This document shows, piece by piece, positions 35,071 through 43,653 of a stretch of 64,000 nucleotides of DNA. Position numbers and translations under genes: made by a program. Below the pieces are notes generated by a model, which was not told where the DNA came from, searched no databases, and saw nothing but the letters and a program-made list of their open reading frames with translations. Source of the stretch: Luteimicrobium sp049844995. Its GTDB lineage: Bacteria; Actinomycetota; Actinomycetes; Actinomycetales; Cellulomonadaceae. The stretch covers positions 248,001 to 312,000 of the forward strand of contig NZ_JBNCMC010000003.1 of NCBI RefSeq assembly GCF_049844995.1. Reading direction: 5' to 3'. Position 1 is the first letter of the stretch. Each line of letters starts with the position of its first letter.

Positions 35071-35251
35071 GGTGGCTCCTTCGGTCGATGGTCGGCGGGG
35101 TGCGGTCGCTGCCTCGGGCCCTCGGCGGGCCGCGCTCCCGACGCTACGGGCGGCTCGGGCGCGGTCGCGTCGCCCGGCGGTCGGGTCGGCGGTCCGGCCG
35201 GGTCATCCTCAGGTCGTACCCGTCGCGGCGTCCGGCCCACCCTCCGGCTCG

Positions 35252-35295
35252 TGTCAGAAGCTCATTGGTCTCGAGGCTCACGAGCTTCTGACCGG
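35252..35295. repeat. Family A palindromic repeat, copy 3
   Basis: GTCAGAAGCTC (35253-35263) and GAGCTTCTGAC (35282-35292) are perfect 11-bp arms. The centre includes TCTCGAGGCTCA. It lies upstream of both flanking genes, so it is not a terminator for either. Confidence 0.85.
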
Positions 35296-35313
35296 TCTGC
35301 GAGTCCCGCGGTC

Positions 35314-35355
35314 TGTCAGAACGTGGTGGGGCTCGAGGCTCACGAGCTTCTGACA
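35314..35355. repeat. Family A palindromic repeat, copy 4
   Basis: TGTCAGAA (35314-35321) and TTCTGACA (35348-35355) flank a centre with GGGGCTCGAGGCTCACGAG. Copies 3 and 4 are 18 bp apart and share orientation. Confidence 0.85.
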
Positions 35356-35567
35356 ACTGAGTGGACCGGCGACGGCGCCCGGCTCTCGAGCAGGCGTCCG
35401 GCCTGCGTTGTGGTCCAGTCGGGAACAGGTGGTCGGAGGCGCAGGAGTCGCAATCGCCCGCGCGGCGCCGTTCCGTGAGCCACCCACAGGCTGCGCCGTG
35501 GCCCGCGGCGTGCCCAGGCGCCGACCGCGCGCGTCCTGGCGGCGAGCGGGCCGACGATCGCTACGCC

Positions 35568-36530
35568 ATGACTGGCGGCGCAGCCTTCCTCGACCGAGTG
35601 CCAGGGATCCGTGCCCTCGCGACCCGCCAGCACGGGGTGTGCACGCGCGCGCAGCTCGCCGGTCTCGGCGTAGCGCCCCACCACGTCGCGGCGCAGCTGA
35701 GGGCGCGGCGGTGGCGTGAGGTGGCGCACGACGTGGTGGTGCTGCACCGCGGGCCGTCGACGCGGGAGGCTCGGTGCTGGGCCGCTGTGCTCGGCGCCGG
35801 GTCGGTCCCGGTGGCGCTCGCGTGCTGGACGGCGCTCGAGCGGCACCGGCTCCAGGGCTGGACGCGCGACGAGGTGCACGTCGTCGTGCCTCGCGGCGAC
35901 AAGCCGGCCCGTTGGCCGTGGCTCGTCGTGCACGAGTCGCGGCGACACGACGCGGAGGACGTGACCGTTCAGGCCGGGCTGCCGGTGCACGGCGTCGAGC
36001 GCGCCGCCATCGACGCGGCGGCGTGGCAGCCGTCGTGGCGGACCGCGTCCGGACTCGTGGCGGCCGTCGTGCAGCAGCGCCTCACGACGCCCGACGCCGT
36101 GCTCGGCGAGCTCGAGCGTGCGGGCCGGATCCGGCACCGGCGCACCATGCAGCTCGCCCTGCTCGACGTGATGGGCGGCGCGCAGTCTCTCGAGGAGATC
36201 GACTTCGCGCGCCTGTGCCGGCGAGCGGGCCTGCCGGAGCCGTCCCGGCAGGAACGACGGCGCGACTCCCGCGGCAAGGTCCGGTTCCTCGACGTCGAGT
36301 GGCGGCTGCGGGACGGTGGGCGACTGGTCGTGGAGGTGGACGGCGTCGGGCACCTCGCGCACGAGCAGTGGTACGACGACCTCCTGCGGGACGCGGAGCT
36401 CGGCTCCGACGCCGAGACCGTCCGCATCCGCATCCTCGCGGGGGCGGCGCGCCACGAGCCGGACCGTGTGCTCGCGATCGTCCGCCGCCACCTGTCGGCG
36501 CTCGATCGTCGACCTGTCAGAAGGTGGTGA
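35568..36530 (+). CDS. AbiEi-like winged helix / DUF559-type endonuclease-domain protein
   Basis: 320-residue protein. The N-terminal part (about 1-110; RQHGVCTRAQLAGLGVAPHH, RRWREVAHDVVVLHRGP) looks like the winged-helix domain of AbiEi-type antitoxins. The C-terminal part (about 230-310; FLDVEWRLRDGGRLVVEVDG, ARILAG-like end) resembles the Vsr/DUF559 nuclease fold, with Glu and Asp in VVEVDG as likely metal ligands. Such proteins are common, poorly characterised singletons in actinobacteria. Its last seven residues and stop codon come from family A copy 5. The ATG lacks a strong ribosome-binding site. Confidence 0.75.
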   Translation: MTGGAAFLDRVPGIRALATRQHGVCTRAQLAGLGVAPHHVAAQLRARRWREVAHDVVVLHRGPSTREARCWAAVLGAGSVPVALACWTALERHRLQGWTRDEVHVVVPRGDKPARWPWLVVHESRRHDAEDVTVQAGLPVHGVERAAIDAAAWQPSWRTASGLVAAVVQQRLTTPDAVLGELERAGRIRHRRTMQLALLDVMGGAQSLEEIDFARLCRRAGLPEPSRQERRRDSRGKVRFLDVEWRLRDGGRLVVEVDGVGHLAHEQWYDDLLRDAELGSDAETVRIRILAGAARHEPDRVLAIVRRHLSALDRRPVRRW

Positions 36531-36556
36531 GCCTCGAGGCTCACGACGTTCTGACA
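36511..36556. repeat. Family A palindromic repeat, copy 5 (overlaps endonuclease stop)
   Basis: Left arm GACCTGTCAGAAGG and right arm ending TTCTGACA flank a nearly perfect core GTGAGCCTCGAGGCTCAC. The TGA at 36528-36530 of the upstream gene lies inside the left arm, so the repeat defines that protein's C-terminus. Confidence 0.88.
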
Positions 36557-36573
36557 CGCGCGCCTTGGAACTC

Positions 36574-36619
36574 GACCTGTCAGAAGGTGGTGAGCCTCGA
36601 CGCTCTCCAGGTTCTGACA
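36574..36619. repeat. Family A palindromic repeat, copy 6
   Basis: GACCTGTCAGAAGG (36574-36587) and TTCTGACA (36612-36619) flank a centre that has diverged to CGACGCTCTCCAGG. It lies 17 bp after copy 5 and in the same orientation. Together they fill the gap between the endonuclease and the convergent response regulator. Confidence 0.85.
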
Positions 36620-36656
36620 ACTCGTGGCTGCGGCGCAGTGGCGCGCGGCGGGCGGG

Positions 36657-37418
36657 TCAGTCCGGGGATCCCGGGCGCACGAGGCCCGTCTCGTAGGCCG
36701 TCACGACGGCCTGCACGCGGTCGCGCGCGCGCAGCTTCGCGAGGATCCGCCCGACGTGCGTCTTGACGGTCGCCTCGGCGACGAACAGCTCGGACGCGAT
36801 CTCGAGGTTCGACCGCCCCCGGGCCATCAGGACGAGCACCTCGCGCTCGCGGTCGGTGAGCTGCTCGACGGCGTGCTGCGCCTCCGGGTCGGCCGGCGCG
36901 TCCGCGGGGAGCGCCGTCACGAGGTGCTCGAGCAGCCGACGTGTCGACGACGGCGCGATCACGGCGTCCCCGGCGTGGACCGTCCGGATCGCGGCGAGCA
37001 TCTCCTCGGGCGGCGCGTCCTTGAGCAGGAACCCGCTGGCCCCGGCGCGGATCGCCGCGAGGACGTACTCGTCGAGGTCGAACGTCGTGAGGACGATGAC
37101 CCGCGGGACGACGCCCGGGCCCGCGTCGGCGGCGGCCGCGGTGAGCTGCGCCGTGGCGCTCAGCCCGTCGAGATTCGGCATGCGCACGTCCATCAGGACG
37201 ACGTCCACGGGGTGCGAGGCCAGGAGCCGCAGCGCCTGCGCGCCGTCGCCGGCCTCGACGACCACCTCGAGGTCGGGCTGCGAGTCGATGACCATGCGGA
37301 ACCCGGCGCGGACGAGCTGCTGGTCGTCGACGAGCGCCACCCGCACCGGTGCCCCGGGCGCGCCCGCGCCCCAGCCATCGGTCGGGGCTCCCGTCGGACC
37401 GTCTCCCTGCGCGCTCAC
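36657..37418 (-). CDS. NarL/LuxR-family response regulator
   Basis: 253-residue regulator. The receiver domain (about 25-145) has phosphoacceptor Asp77 in VVLMDVRMPNLDG, Thr in VLTTFD and Lys in FLLKDAPPE. The C-terminal LuxR-type helix-turn-helix is LTDREREVLVLMARGRSNLEI with the recognition helix VAEATVKTHVGRIL. The GTG at 37418 overlaps the stop of the upstream kinase gene (GTGA), so the pair is coupled. The signal and targets are unknown; the kinase is of the LiaS/DesK type. Confidence 0.93.
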   Translation of the reverse strand: MSAQGDGPTGAPTDGWGAGAPGAPVRVALVDDQQLVRAGFRMVIDSQPDLEVVVEAGDGAQALRLLASHPVDVVLMDVRMPNLDGLSATAQLTAAAADAGPGVVPRVIVLTTFDLDEYVLAAIRAGASGFLLKDAPPEEMLAAIRTVHAGDAVIAPSSTRRLLEHLVTALPADAPADPEAQHAVEQLTDREREVLVLMARGRSNLEIASELFVAEATVKTHVGRILAKLRARDRVQAVVTAYETGLVRPGSPD

Positions 37419-38758
37419 GTGCCGGACTCTACCGGCGTGCCGGCGTCGGGCACGGGCGGCTGCTCGGCACGCAGCCGCGACGGCAGCTCGAGGTGGACGC
37501 GGTAGCCCCCGCCGGGGCGCGGCCCGGTGCTCACGGTCCCGCCGAACACCGCGGCCCGCTCGCGCATCCCGAGCAGCCCGTAGCCGCCGCCGTCGCCCGT
37601 GGCGGCGGCCCCGCGGCCGTCGTCCTGCACGTCGAGGACGACGGCGTCGCGGTCCCAGCGCAGCACGACCGTGACCGCGGGCGACGGGCCGGCGTGCTTG
37701 AGGACGTTGGTGAGCGCCTCCTGCGCGACGCGGAAGATCGTGAGCCCGGCGCCGGGGGGCAGCTGGCGCGGCGTGCCGACCCGGACGAGCGAGACGCGCG
37801 GACCGCTGGCCCGGACCTGCTCGACGAGCGCCTCGAGGCCCTCGACCGACGGCTGGGGCGTGAGCGCGGCCGGTGCAGCAGGGACCGGCGAGGCGCCCTG
37901 CCGCGTGGCCCCGGCGGCGCCTGCGGCAGCCACCCCGACGGCGGCCGCGCCGGTCGAGCCGCCCGCGGCCCCGTCCCCGTCGGCCCCGTCCGCACGCAGC
38001 ACGCCGAGGATGCGCCGCATGTCGGCGAGGGCGGCGCGGCCCGTCTCGGCGATGGTCGCGAGCGACCGCTCGGGCGCGGTCGGGTCGGACGCCGCCGCGT
38101 ATCTGCCTCCGTCGGCCTGGGCGATCATCACCGACAGGGAGTGCGCGACGATGTCGTGGAGCTCGCGGGCGATCCGGGTCCGCTCGGCGGACGTCGCGAG
38201 GCGCGCCTGCTGGTCGCGTTCGACCTCGAGCCGCTCCGCGCGGTCGCGCAGGGCCGCGAGGGTCTCGCGGCGCGAGCGGCGCACGAGGCCGAACGCCCAC
38301 ACGGCGAGCAGGGCGACGCCGACGAACACGGCGATGGCGGTCGCCTGGCGGGCGGCCTCGACGGTCCCCAGCCCGCGGTCGGCGAGCAGGCCGGCGACGA
38401 CGACGGCGCCGAGCAGTCCGGTGCCGATCGCGGTGCGGTGCGCCCAGCGCGGCCCGTTCACGGTCACCGAGTAGAGGGCGACGGGCACGGCCAGGGCCGA
38501 CGCGATCGACGGGCTCTGGTCGACGACGAGCTGGACCAGCGCGGCCGTGTACACGGTGACGACGGAGGCGACCGGCCAGGTGCGGCGCCAGGCCAGGGGC
38601 ACGCACAGCGCGAGCGCGAACCAGCCGGGGGCGTGCAGGTAGCTCCGCTCCGCTGCGCTCGCGGCGAGGACGAACAGGGTGAGGACCGCGGCACCGGCCG
38701 CGTCGACGCCGAACCGGTGGCGCTCGGTCCATCGCGTCGCGTTCTCGTACCAGCCCAT
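37415..38758 (-). CDS. HisKA_3-type sensor histidine kinase
   Basis: 447-residue membrane kinase. The N-terminal third has five or six transmembrane helices. The dimerisation and phosphoacceptor motif RIARELHDIVAHSLSVM carries His201. The ATPase domain has QEALTNVLKHAG, DDGRG and GYGLLGMRERA. A Gly/Ala-rich insert of about 40 residues (near 260-300) separates the HisKA_3 helices from the rest. The ATG has TACGCT ending 6 nt upstream, so it is leaderless. It pairs with the overlapping NarL-type regulator. Confidence 0.92.
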   Translation of the reverse strand: MGWYENATRWTERHRFGVDAAGAAVLTLFVLAASAAERSYLHAPGWFALALCVPLAWRRTWPVASVVTVYTAALVQLVVDQSPSIASALAVPVALYSVTVNGPRWAHRTAIGTGLLGAVVVAGLLADRGLGTVEAARQATAIAVFVGVALLAVWAFGLVRRSRRETLAALRDRAERLEVERDQQARLATSAERTRIARELHDIVAHSLSVMIAQADGGRYAAASDPTAPERSLATIAETGRAALADMRRILGVLRADGADGDGAAGGSTGAAAVGVAAAGAAGATRQGASPVPAAPAALTPQPSVEGLEALVEQVRASGPRVSLVRVGTPRQLPPGAGLTIFRVAQEALTNVLKHAGPSPAVTVVLRWDRDAVVLDVQDDGRGAAATGDGGGYGLLGMRERAAVFGGTVSTGPRPGGGYRVHLELPSRLRAEQPPVPDAGTPVESGT

Positions 38759-38764
38759 CGCCTC

Positions 38765-38770
38765 AGCGTA
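38765..38770 (-). promoter_or_regulatory. -10 box TACGCT, leaderless histidine kinase start
   Basis: Minus-strand TACGCT ends 6 nt before the ATG at 38758. Confidence 0.5.
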
Positions 38771-38985
38771 GGATCGACGACGCCGGCGGCGCGTCCGCCC
38801 CTGGTCCGATGCACGCTCCGCGGGCGTCGTCCTGGCGGGTTACGCCGGCGGGCGCGCGGCGCGCGGGACTACCCTCCCGGGGCCGCCGACGCGTCGGCGG
38901 CACGTGTGCGGGACGCCTGGTCAGGGCCTTGCGCGGGTGCGGACGAGTTCGTGCGAAACGGGAGACTCCGGTCCGCGTGATGCTC

Positions 38986-38991
38986 TAGCAT
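38986..38991 (+). promoter_or_regulatory. -10 box TAGCAT, leaderless response-regulator start
   Basis: TAGCAT ends 6 nt before the ATG at 38998. No ribosome-binding site is visible. Confidence 0.55.
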
Positions 38992-38997
38992 GGCCCA

Positions 38998-39684
38998 ATG
39001 ACCAACGTATTGCTGGCCGAGGATGACACGGCGATTGCCGAGCCTTTGGCACGTGCGCTCACGCGCGAGGGATACAACGTCGTCGTGCAAGGCACGGGGC
39101 AAGGTGCCATCGACTCCGCGGAGGCCGCGGACGTGGTCGTCCTCGACCTGGGTCTGCCCGACATGGACGGCCTCGACGTCGCCCGCGCGATCCGCGGCGC
39201 TGGTCTGACCACCCCCATCCTCGTCCTCACCGCACGCGCGGACGAGGTCGACCTCGTCGTCGGCCTCGACGCCGGCGCCGACGACTACGTCACGAAGCCG
39301 TTCCGGCTCGCGGAGCTGCTCGCCCGGGTCCGGGCGCTGCTGCGCCGCACGCACGGCGGGGAGACGCCCGACGAGGAGGAGCTCGTGGCGCAGGACGTCG
39401 TCGTCGACGTCGCCGCGCACCGGGCGTTCCAGAGCGACCGCGAGCTGCACCTGACGACCAAGGAGTTCGACCTCCTGCGCGTCCTGGTCCAGAACGCGGG
39501 CAGCGTCGTCGTGCGGGACACCCTGATGCGTGAGGTGTGGGGCGCCGAGCCCGCGGGCTCCACCAAGACGCTCGACATGCACGTCTCGTGGCTGCGGCGC
39601 AAGCTCGGCGACGACGCGAACTCGCCGCGCTACGTCGCGACGGTGCGCGGGCTGGGCTTCCGCTTCGAGACCGGCGGCCACTGA
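38998..39684 (+). CDS. OmpR-family response regulator
   Basis: 228-residue regulator. The receiver domain has acidic pocket AEDD, phosphoacceptor Asp50 (VVVLDLGLPDMDG), VLTARA and Lys in DDYVTKPF. The C-terminal winged helix includes LTTKEFDLLRVLVQNAG and STKTLDMHVSWLRRKLGDD, ending VRGLGFRFE. It is leaderless by its -10 box and lies 92 bp upstream of its likely cognate kinase. Targets are unknown. Confidence 0.94.
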   Translation: MTNVLLAEDDTAIAEPLARALTREGYNVVVQGTGQGAIDSAEAADVVVLDLGLPDMDGLDVARAIRGAGLTTPILVLTARADEVDLVVGLDAGADDYVTKPFRLAELLARVRALLRRTHGGETPDEEELVAQDVVVDVAAHRAFQSDRELHLTTKEFDLLRVLVQNAGSVVVRDTLMREVWGAEPAGSTKTLDMHVSWLRRKLGDDANSPRYVATVRGLGFRFETGGH

Positions 39685-39776
39685 CGGCGGGGCCGGCGGC
39701 TGACGGGCGCGACGGCGGCGATGTCGGTGACGCCATGACGCGCGTGACACGGCACGGAGTCGGGAAGGTCTGAGAC

Positions 39777-41117
39777 GTGCGTCAGCGGATGCTCCAGGCG
39801 ACCGTGGCCGCGGTCGCGGTGGCGGTGCTGCTCCTCGGCTTCCCGCTCGCGTTCTTCGGAGCCCAGTACGTCCACGACAACGACCTCGACGACCTCGAGC
39901 GCCGCACCCAGACGCTCGCGCGGGCCGTCGACCGGGCGATCGGCAACGGCGACGAGGTGCTCGCGTCCCCGGCGAGCGTGACGGTCGCCACCGGGGGCCA
40001 CAACCAGGTGCCCGCGCACGTCGTCATCAGCTACGACGGCCGCCGCCTCGAGGCCGGGGACCAGATCCACGGGCGCGTCGAGGAGCGTGCGGTGCGCACG
40101 TCGGAGGGCGCGCTCGTCACGCTCGAGGTGTCGTACTGGGCCCTGTACTGGCAGTCCATGCGGATCGTCCTGTTCGTCGTCGCGGCGGCCGTGGTGGCGA
40201 TCCTCGCCGGCATCGCGATGGCGGTGATCCAGGCGAACCGGTTGTCCGCGCCCCTGGTCTACCTGGCAGCGTCGGCGGAACAGCTGGGCTCGGGACAGGT
40301 GCGCCCGCAGATGGAGGAGTCCGGCGTCGAGGAGCTCGACCTGGTCGCGGCGGAGCTCGCGCGCACGTCCGACCGGCTGGCCAGCAGGCTCGCGACCGAG
40401 CGGCAGTTCGCCGCCGACGCGTCGCACCAGCTCCGCACGCCGCTCACCGCCCTGTCGATGCGCCTCGAGGAGATCTCCCTCATGTCCGAGGACCCGGCGG
40501 TCCAGGAGGAGGCGCGGATCTCGCTCGAGCAGGTCGAGCGGCTGGTGACCGTCGTCGACGACCTCCTGACGCGCTCGCGTCGCGCCCAGGGCGGCACCAC
40601 CGAGGCGGTGCGACTCGTGGAGGTCGTGCGGCAGCAGGAGGAGGAGTGGCTGCCGAGCTTCGAGGCGGCCGGCCGCCGCCTCGTCGTCGACATCCCCCTC
40701 GACACGTACGTGCTGGCCACCCCGGGCGCGCTCGCCCAGGTGCTGGCGACGCTCGTCGAGAACTCGCTCACGCACGGCGGCGGGACGACGACGGTCCGCT
40801 CCCGTCCCGGACGGTCCGGCTCGATCGTCATCGAGGTGGCCGACGAGGGCGAGGGCGTCCCCGACGAGCTGGCCCCCACCATCTTCGAGCGCGAGGTGAC
40901 GTCGGGGAAGGGCACCGGCCTCGGTCTGGCGCTGGCGCGCGACCTCGCCGCCGCGGACGGTGGCCGGCTCGAGCTGTCGCAGCGTCGCCCGGCCGTGTTC
41001 TCGGTGTTCCTCGCGGGCGTGCCGCACACGCTCGACCCGCGGGTCGTGCTGCCCGCCGGGGCGACCGTCTCGAGCGCCCGGGGGCGCCGAGGCAGGCGCA
41101 GGTCCGGCGACGGCTGA
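39777..41117 (+). CDS. HAMP-type sensor histidine kinase
   Basis: 446-residue kinase with two transmembrane helices (about 8-28 and 128-152) flanking an extracytoplasmic sensor of about 100 residues. A HAMP linker follows, then the H-box ASHQLRTPLTAL with His217. The ATPase domain has LVENSLTHGGG, DEGEGV and GKGTGLGLALARDLA. The GTG at 39777 is annotated; the ATG at 39789 is an alternative. It belongs with the preceding OmpR-type regulator. A basic tail of about 20 residues ends the protein. Confidence 0.92.
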   Translation: MRQRMLQATVAAVAVAVLLLGFPLAFFGAQYVHDNDLDDLERRTQTLARAVDRAIGNGDEVLASPASVTVATGGHNQVPAHVVISYDGRRLEAGDQIHGRVEERAVRTSEGALVTLEVSYWALYWQSMRIVLFVVAAAVVAILAGIAMAVIQANRLSAPLVYLAASAEQLGSGQVRPQMEESGVEELDLVAAELARTSDRLASRLATERQFAADASHQLRTPLTALSMRLEEISLMSEDPAVQEEARISLEQVERLVTVVDDLLTRSRRAQGGTTEAVRLVEVVRQQEEEWLPSFEAAGRRLVVDIPLDTYVLATPGALAQVLATLVENSLTHGGGTTTVRSRPGRSGSIVIEVADEGEGVPDELAPTIFEREVTSGKGTGLGLALARDLAAADGGRLELSQRRPAVFSVFLAGVPHTLDPRVVLPAGATVSSARGRRGRRRSGDG

Positions 41118-41151
41118 CCCGCTCTCATCCCGAGGTGGACGGGCGGGAGGA

Positions 41152-41781
41152 CTACTTCGCGGGGCTCCGGTCGCCCGTGAAGACCAGGTGCCGGTAGGCG
41201 AAGTAGCGGAAGATCGTGCCGAGCCCGATGCCGAGCAGGTTCGCGAGGTTCTTCTCGAGCGGCGAGTCGAGCCCCAGCGGGTAGACGAAGAGCGCCAGGA
41301 CCCCGATCCCGATGAGCAGCCCGCCCACGTTGACGACGAGGAACCCGGCGAGCTCGCGCGACCTGTTCTCGGTGCGCCGCTCGGAGAAGGTCCAGAGGCG
41401 GTTGCCGACCCACGCGACGAGGGTGGCGACGGCGACGGACACCACGCGCGCCGTCAGCGGCTTGGAGTCGAGCAGGTGCCCGGGGCCGAACTGCAGCAGG
41501 TTGAAGAGGCCCAGGTCGACGACGAACGACACCGCACCGACGGACCCGAACTTGGCGAGCTCGTAGAGCCGGTCCTTGCCGAGGCGCGGACGGCGGGTGG
41601 CGGAAGCCTCGCCGGCGGTCGCAGCCGCGGCAGGCGAACCGTCGAGGGTGTCGGCGGCGACGTGCGCGACGTCCGTGCCGGGCGCCTCGGACGCCGCCAG
41701 CACGAGGGGGAGGGCGCCGTGGCGGTCGGCCTCCGCGGCCCCGGCGCGGCCGGGTTCGGCGGCAGGCGTCACGTCGGTCAT
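41152..41781 (-). CDS. GtrA-family membrane protein
   Basis: 209-residue protein. A hydrophilic, Ala-rich N-terminus of about 75 residues precedes four transmembrane helices of the GtrA fold (ELAKFGSVGAVSFVVDLGLFN, WVGNRLWTFSERR, FRYFAYRHLVF). GtrA proteins are thought to flip polyprenyl-linked sugars or modify wall polysaccharides. The ATG follows a CGAGGA site. It is divergent from purK by 55 bp. A role in wall glycan assembly fits the nearby LCP and glycosyltransferase genes. Confidence 0.88.
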   Translation of the reverse strand: MTDVTPAAEPGRAGAAEADRHGALPLVLAASEAPGTDVAHVAADTLDGSPAAAATAGEASATRRPRLGKDRLYELAKFGSVGAVSFVVDLGLFNLLQFGPGHLLDSKPLTARVVSVAVATLVAWVGNRLWTFSERRTENRSRELAGFLVVNVGGLLIGIGVLALFVYPLGLDSPLEKNLANLLGIGLGTIFRYFAYRHLVFTGDRSPAK

Positions 41782-41822
41782 TCCTCGAACGGTAGCGCAG
41801 CAGCCTGGGCGCCAGGTTCCGA

Positions 41823-41828
41823 TAGGCT
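41823..41828 (+). promoter_or_regulatory. -10 box TAGGCT, leaderless purK start
   Basis: TAGGCT ends 8 nt before the GTG at 41837 and is the probable promoter of purKE. Confidence 0.5.
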
Positions 41829-41836
41829 CGGGCACC

Positions 41837-43075
41837 GTGTCAGCACCAGTCGTGGCCGTCGTCGGAGGCGGGCAGCTCGCCCGCATGATGGCACCCGCCG
41901 CCGCCCGCCTGGGCGTCCGGCTGCGGGTGCTCGTGGAGTCGCCGGAGGGCTCCGCGGCGCAGGTCGTCGCGGACGCTCCCGTAGGGACCGCCGCCGACGA
42001 GGCCGCCGTCCGTGCTCTCGTCGCGCCGCCCGGGGGCGAGGCCGCCGCGGTGCTCACGTTCGAGCACGAGCACGTCCCGTCGGCACTCCTCACAGCGCTC
42101 GAGGCGGAGGGCGTGGCCGTGCGCCCCGGCCCCGACGCGCTGCGCCACGCGCAGGACAAGATCGTCATGCGGTCTCGGCTCACGGCGCTCGGCGTGCCGT
42201 GCCCGCGCTGGGCGCCGCTCGCCGTCGATGCCGCGGAGGGCGCGCGCGAGCTCGCGGCGTTCCTCGCGGAGGTCGGCGGCGAGGCCGTCGTCAAGACGAG
42301 CCGCGGCGGCTACGACGGCAAGGGCGTGCGGGTCGTCAGCGCGCCGGACGACGCCGCAGACTGGCTCGCGGCCGCCCAGGACGGCGGACCGCAGCTCCTC
42401 GTCGAGGAGAAGGTGCCGTTCCGGCGCGAGCTCGCCGCACTCGTCGCGCGACGTCCGTCGGGCGAGGTCCGGGCGTGGCCCGTCGTGGAGTCCGTGCAGC
42501 GAGACGGCGTCTGCGCGGAGGTGACCGCGCCCGCGCCGGACCTCGATCCCGCCCTCGAGGCGCAGGCGCGCGACATCGCCACCGCGGTGGCCGAGGGCCT
42601 CGGGGTGACCGGCGTGCTCGCGGTCGAGCTGTTCGAGGTGCCGGGCGCCGCACCGGGCGAGCCGGCCCGCGTGCTCGTCAACGAGCTCGCGATGCGCCCG
42701 CACAACTCCGGCCACTGGACCATCGACGGCTCCGTGACGAGCCAGTTCGAGCAGCACCTGCGCGCGGTGCTCGACCTGCCGCTCGGCGACACGGGGCCCG
42801 TCGCCCCCTGGACGGTCATGGCGAACGTCCTGGGATCGGAGCGCGCGGAGCTCACGGACGCGCTGCCCGACGTGCTCGCCGACGGCGACGCCCGGGTCTG
42901 GCTGTACGGCAAGGACGTGCGGCCCGGGCGCAAGCTGGGGCACGTGAACGTCAGCGGCCAGGACCTCGCCGCGACCCGCGACCGCGCTCGGGCGGCCGTG
43001 GCGACCCTGCGCGGCACCACCACCGGCCCCGACGGCGACGCGACGCCGACGACCACCACGAAGGAGCGAGCATGA
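41837..43075 (+). CDS. purK: 5-(carboxyamino)imidazole ribonucleotide synthase
   Basis: 412-residue ATP-grasp enzyme of purine synthesis converting AIR, bicarbonate and ATP to N5-CAIR. Motifs include VVGGGQLARMM at the N-terminus, KTSRGGYDGKGV for the ATP-grasp loop, LVEEKVPFRREL, and VNELAMRPHNSGHWTIDG at the active site. The GTG at 41837 follows a leaderless -10 box; the longer open frame upstream is antisense to gtrA. It is coupled to purE by an ATGA overlap. Confidence 0.95.
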   Translation: MSAPVVAVVGGGQLARMMAPAAARLGVRLRVLVESPEGSAAQVVADAPVGTAADEAAVRALVAPPGGEAAAVLTFEHEHVPSALLTALEAEGVAVRPGPDALRHAQDKIVMRSRLTALGVPCPRWAPLAVDAAEGARELAAFLAEVGGEAVVKTSRGGYDGKGVRVVSAPDDAADWLAAAQDGGPQLLVEEKVPFRRELAALVARRPSGEVRAWPVVESVQRDGVCAEVTAPAPDLDPALEAQARDIATAVAEGLGVTGVLAVELFEVPGAAPGEPARVLVNELAMRPHNSGHWTIDGSVTSQFEQHLRAVLDLPLGDTGPVAPWTVMANVLGSERAELTDALPDVLADGDARVWLYGKDVRPGRKLGHVNVSGQDLAATRDRARAAVATLRGTTTGPDGDATPTTTTKERA

Positions 43076-43638
43076 CCGAGCAGGCTGCAGGGACCGGCAC
43101 GGAGCAGGCCGCCGGGCCGCTCGTCGGGATCGTCATGGGCTCGGACTCGGACTGGCCCGTGATGCAGGCCGCGGCCGACGCCCTGGCGGAGTTCGGCGTG
43201 CCGGTCGAGGTCGACGTCGTGTCGGCGCACCGGATGCCCACCGAGATGATCGAGTACGGCCGCACGGCAGCCGACCGGGGGCTTCGCGTGATCGTCGCGG
43301 GCGCCGGCGGGGCCGCGCACCTGCCGGGGATGCTGGCCGCCGTCACGCCGCTCCCCGTCATCGGGGTCCCGGTGCCCCTGGCCCACCTCGACGGCATGGA
43401 CTCGCTGCTCTCGATCGTCCAGATGCCCGCGGGCGTGCCCGTCGCGACCGTGTCGGTCGGCGGGGCCCGCAACGCCGGGCTGCTCGCCGCCCGCATCCTC
43501 GGTGCCGGCGCGGGCGACGACGCCGCCGCGCTGCGCGCGCGCATGTCCGAGTTCCAGGTGCGCCTCGGGGACCAGGCCCGCGAGAAGGGCGCGCGCCTGC
43601 GGGCGTCGCGGTCGGGCAAGGTCGGCTTCGGCGGCTGA
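43072..43638 (+). CDS. purE: N5-carboxyaminoimidazole ribonucleotide mutase
   Basis: 188-residue class I PurE converting N5-CAIR to CAIR. The signature GIVMGSDSDWPVM, the catalytic VSAHRMP and GAGGAAHLPGM are all present. AAGGAG lies 6 nt before the ATG, which overlaps the purK stop. Length and order are typical. It converges with an LCP gene, with 15 bp between stops. Confidence 0.96.
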   Translation: MTEQAAGTGTEQAAGPLVGIVMGSDSDWPVMQAAADALAEFGVPVEVDVVSAHRMPTEMIEYGRTAADRGLRVIVAGAGGAAHLPGMLAAVTPLPVIGVPVPLAHLDGMDSLLSIVQMPAGVPVATVSVGGARNAGLLAARILGAGAGDDAAALRARMSEFQVRLGDQAREKGARLRASRSGKVGFGG

Positions 43639-43653
43639 CGACGCCGCCGCGGC

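Larger units (their letters stand above)
35071..35567. other. Divergent intergenic region with two family A palindromes
   Basis: 497 bp between the ABC exporter ATPase (minus) and the endonuclease-like gene (plus). It contains family A copies 3 and 4 and otherwise no recognisable gene. Open frames here are translations of the palindromes. Promoters for both flanking genes must lie within it; a TAGCGT on the minus strand near 35145 is a possible -10 for the exporter. Confidence 0.6.

Noticed and set aside
35252..36619. Four similar repeats in 1.4 kb, resembling a small CRISPR array
   Set aside because: Units are palindromes of 42-46 bp with irregular spacing (18 bp, more than 1.1 kb, 17 bp), and similar copies lie elsewhere. 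No cas genes are present.
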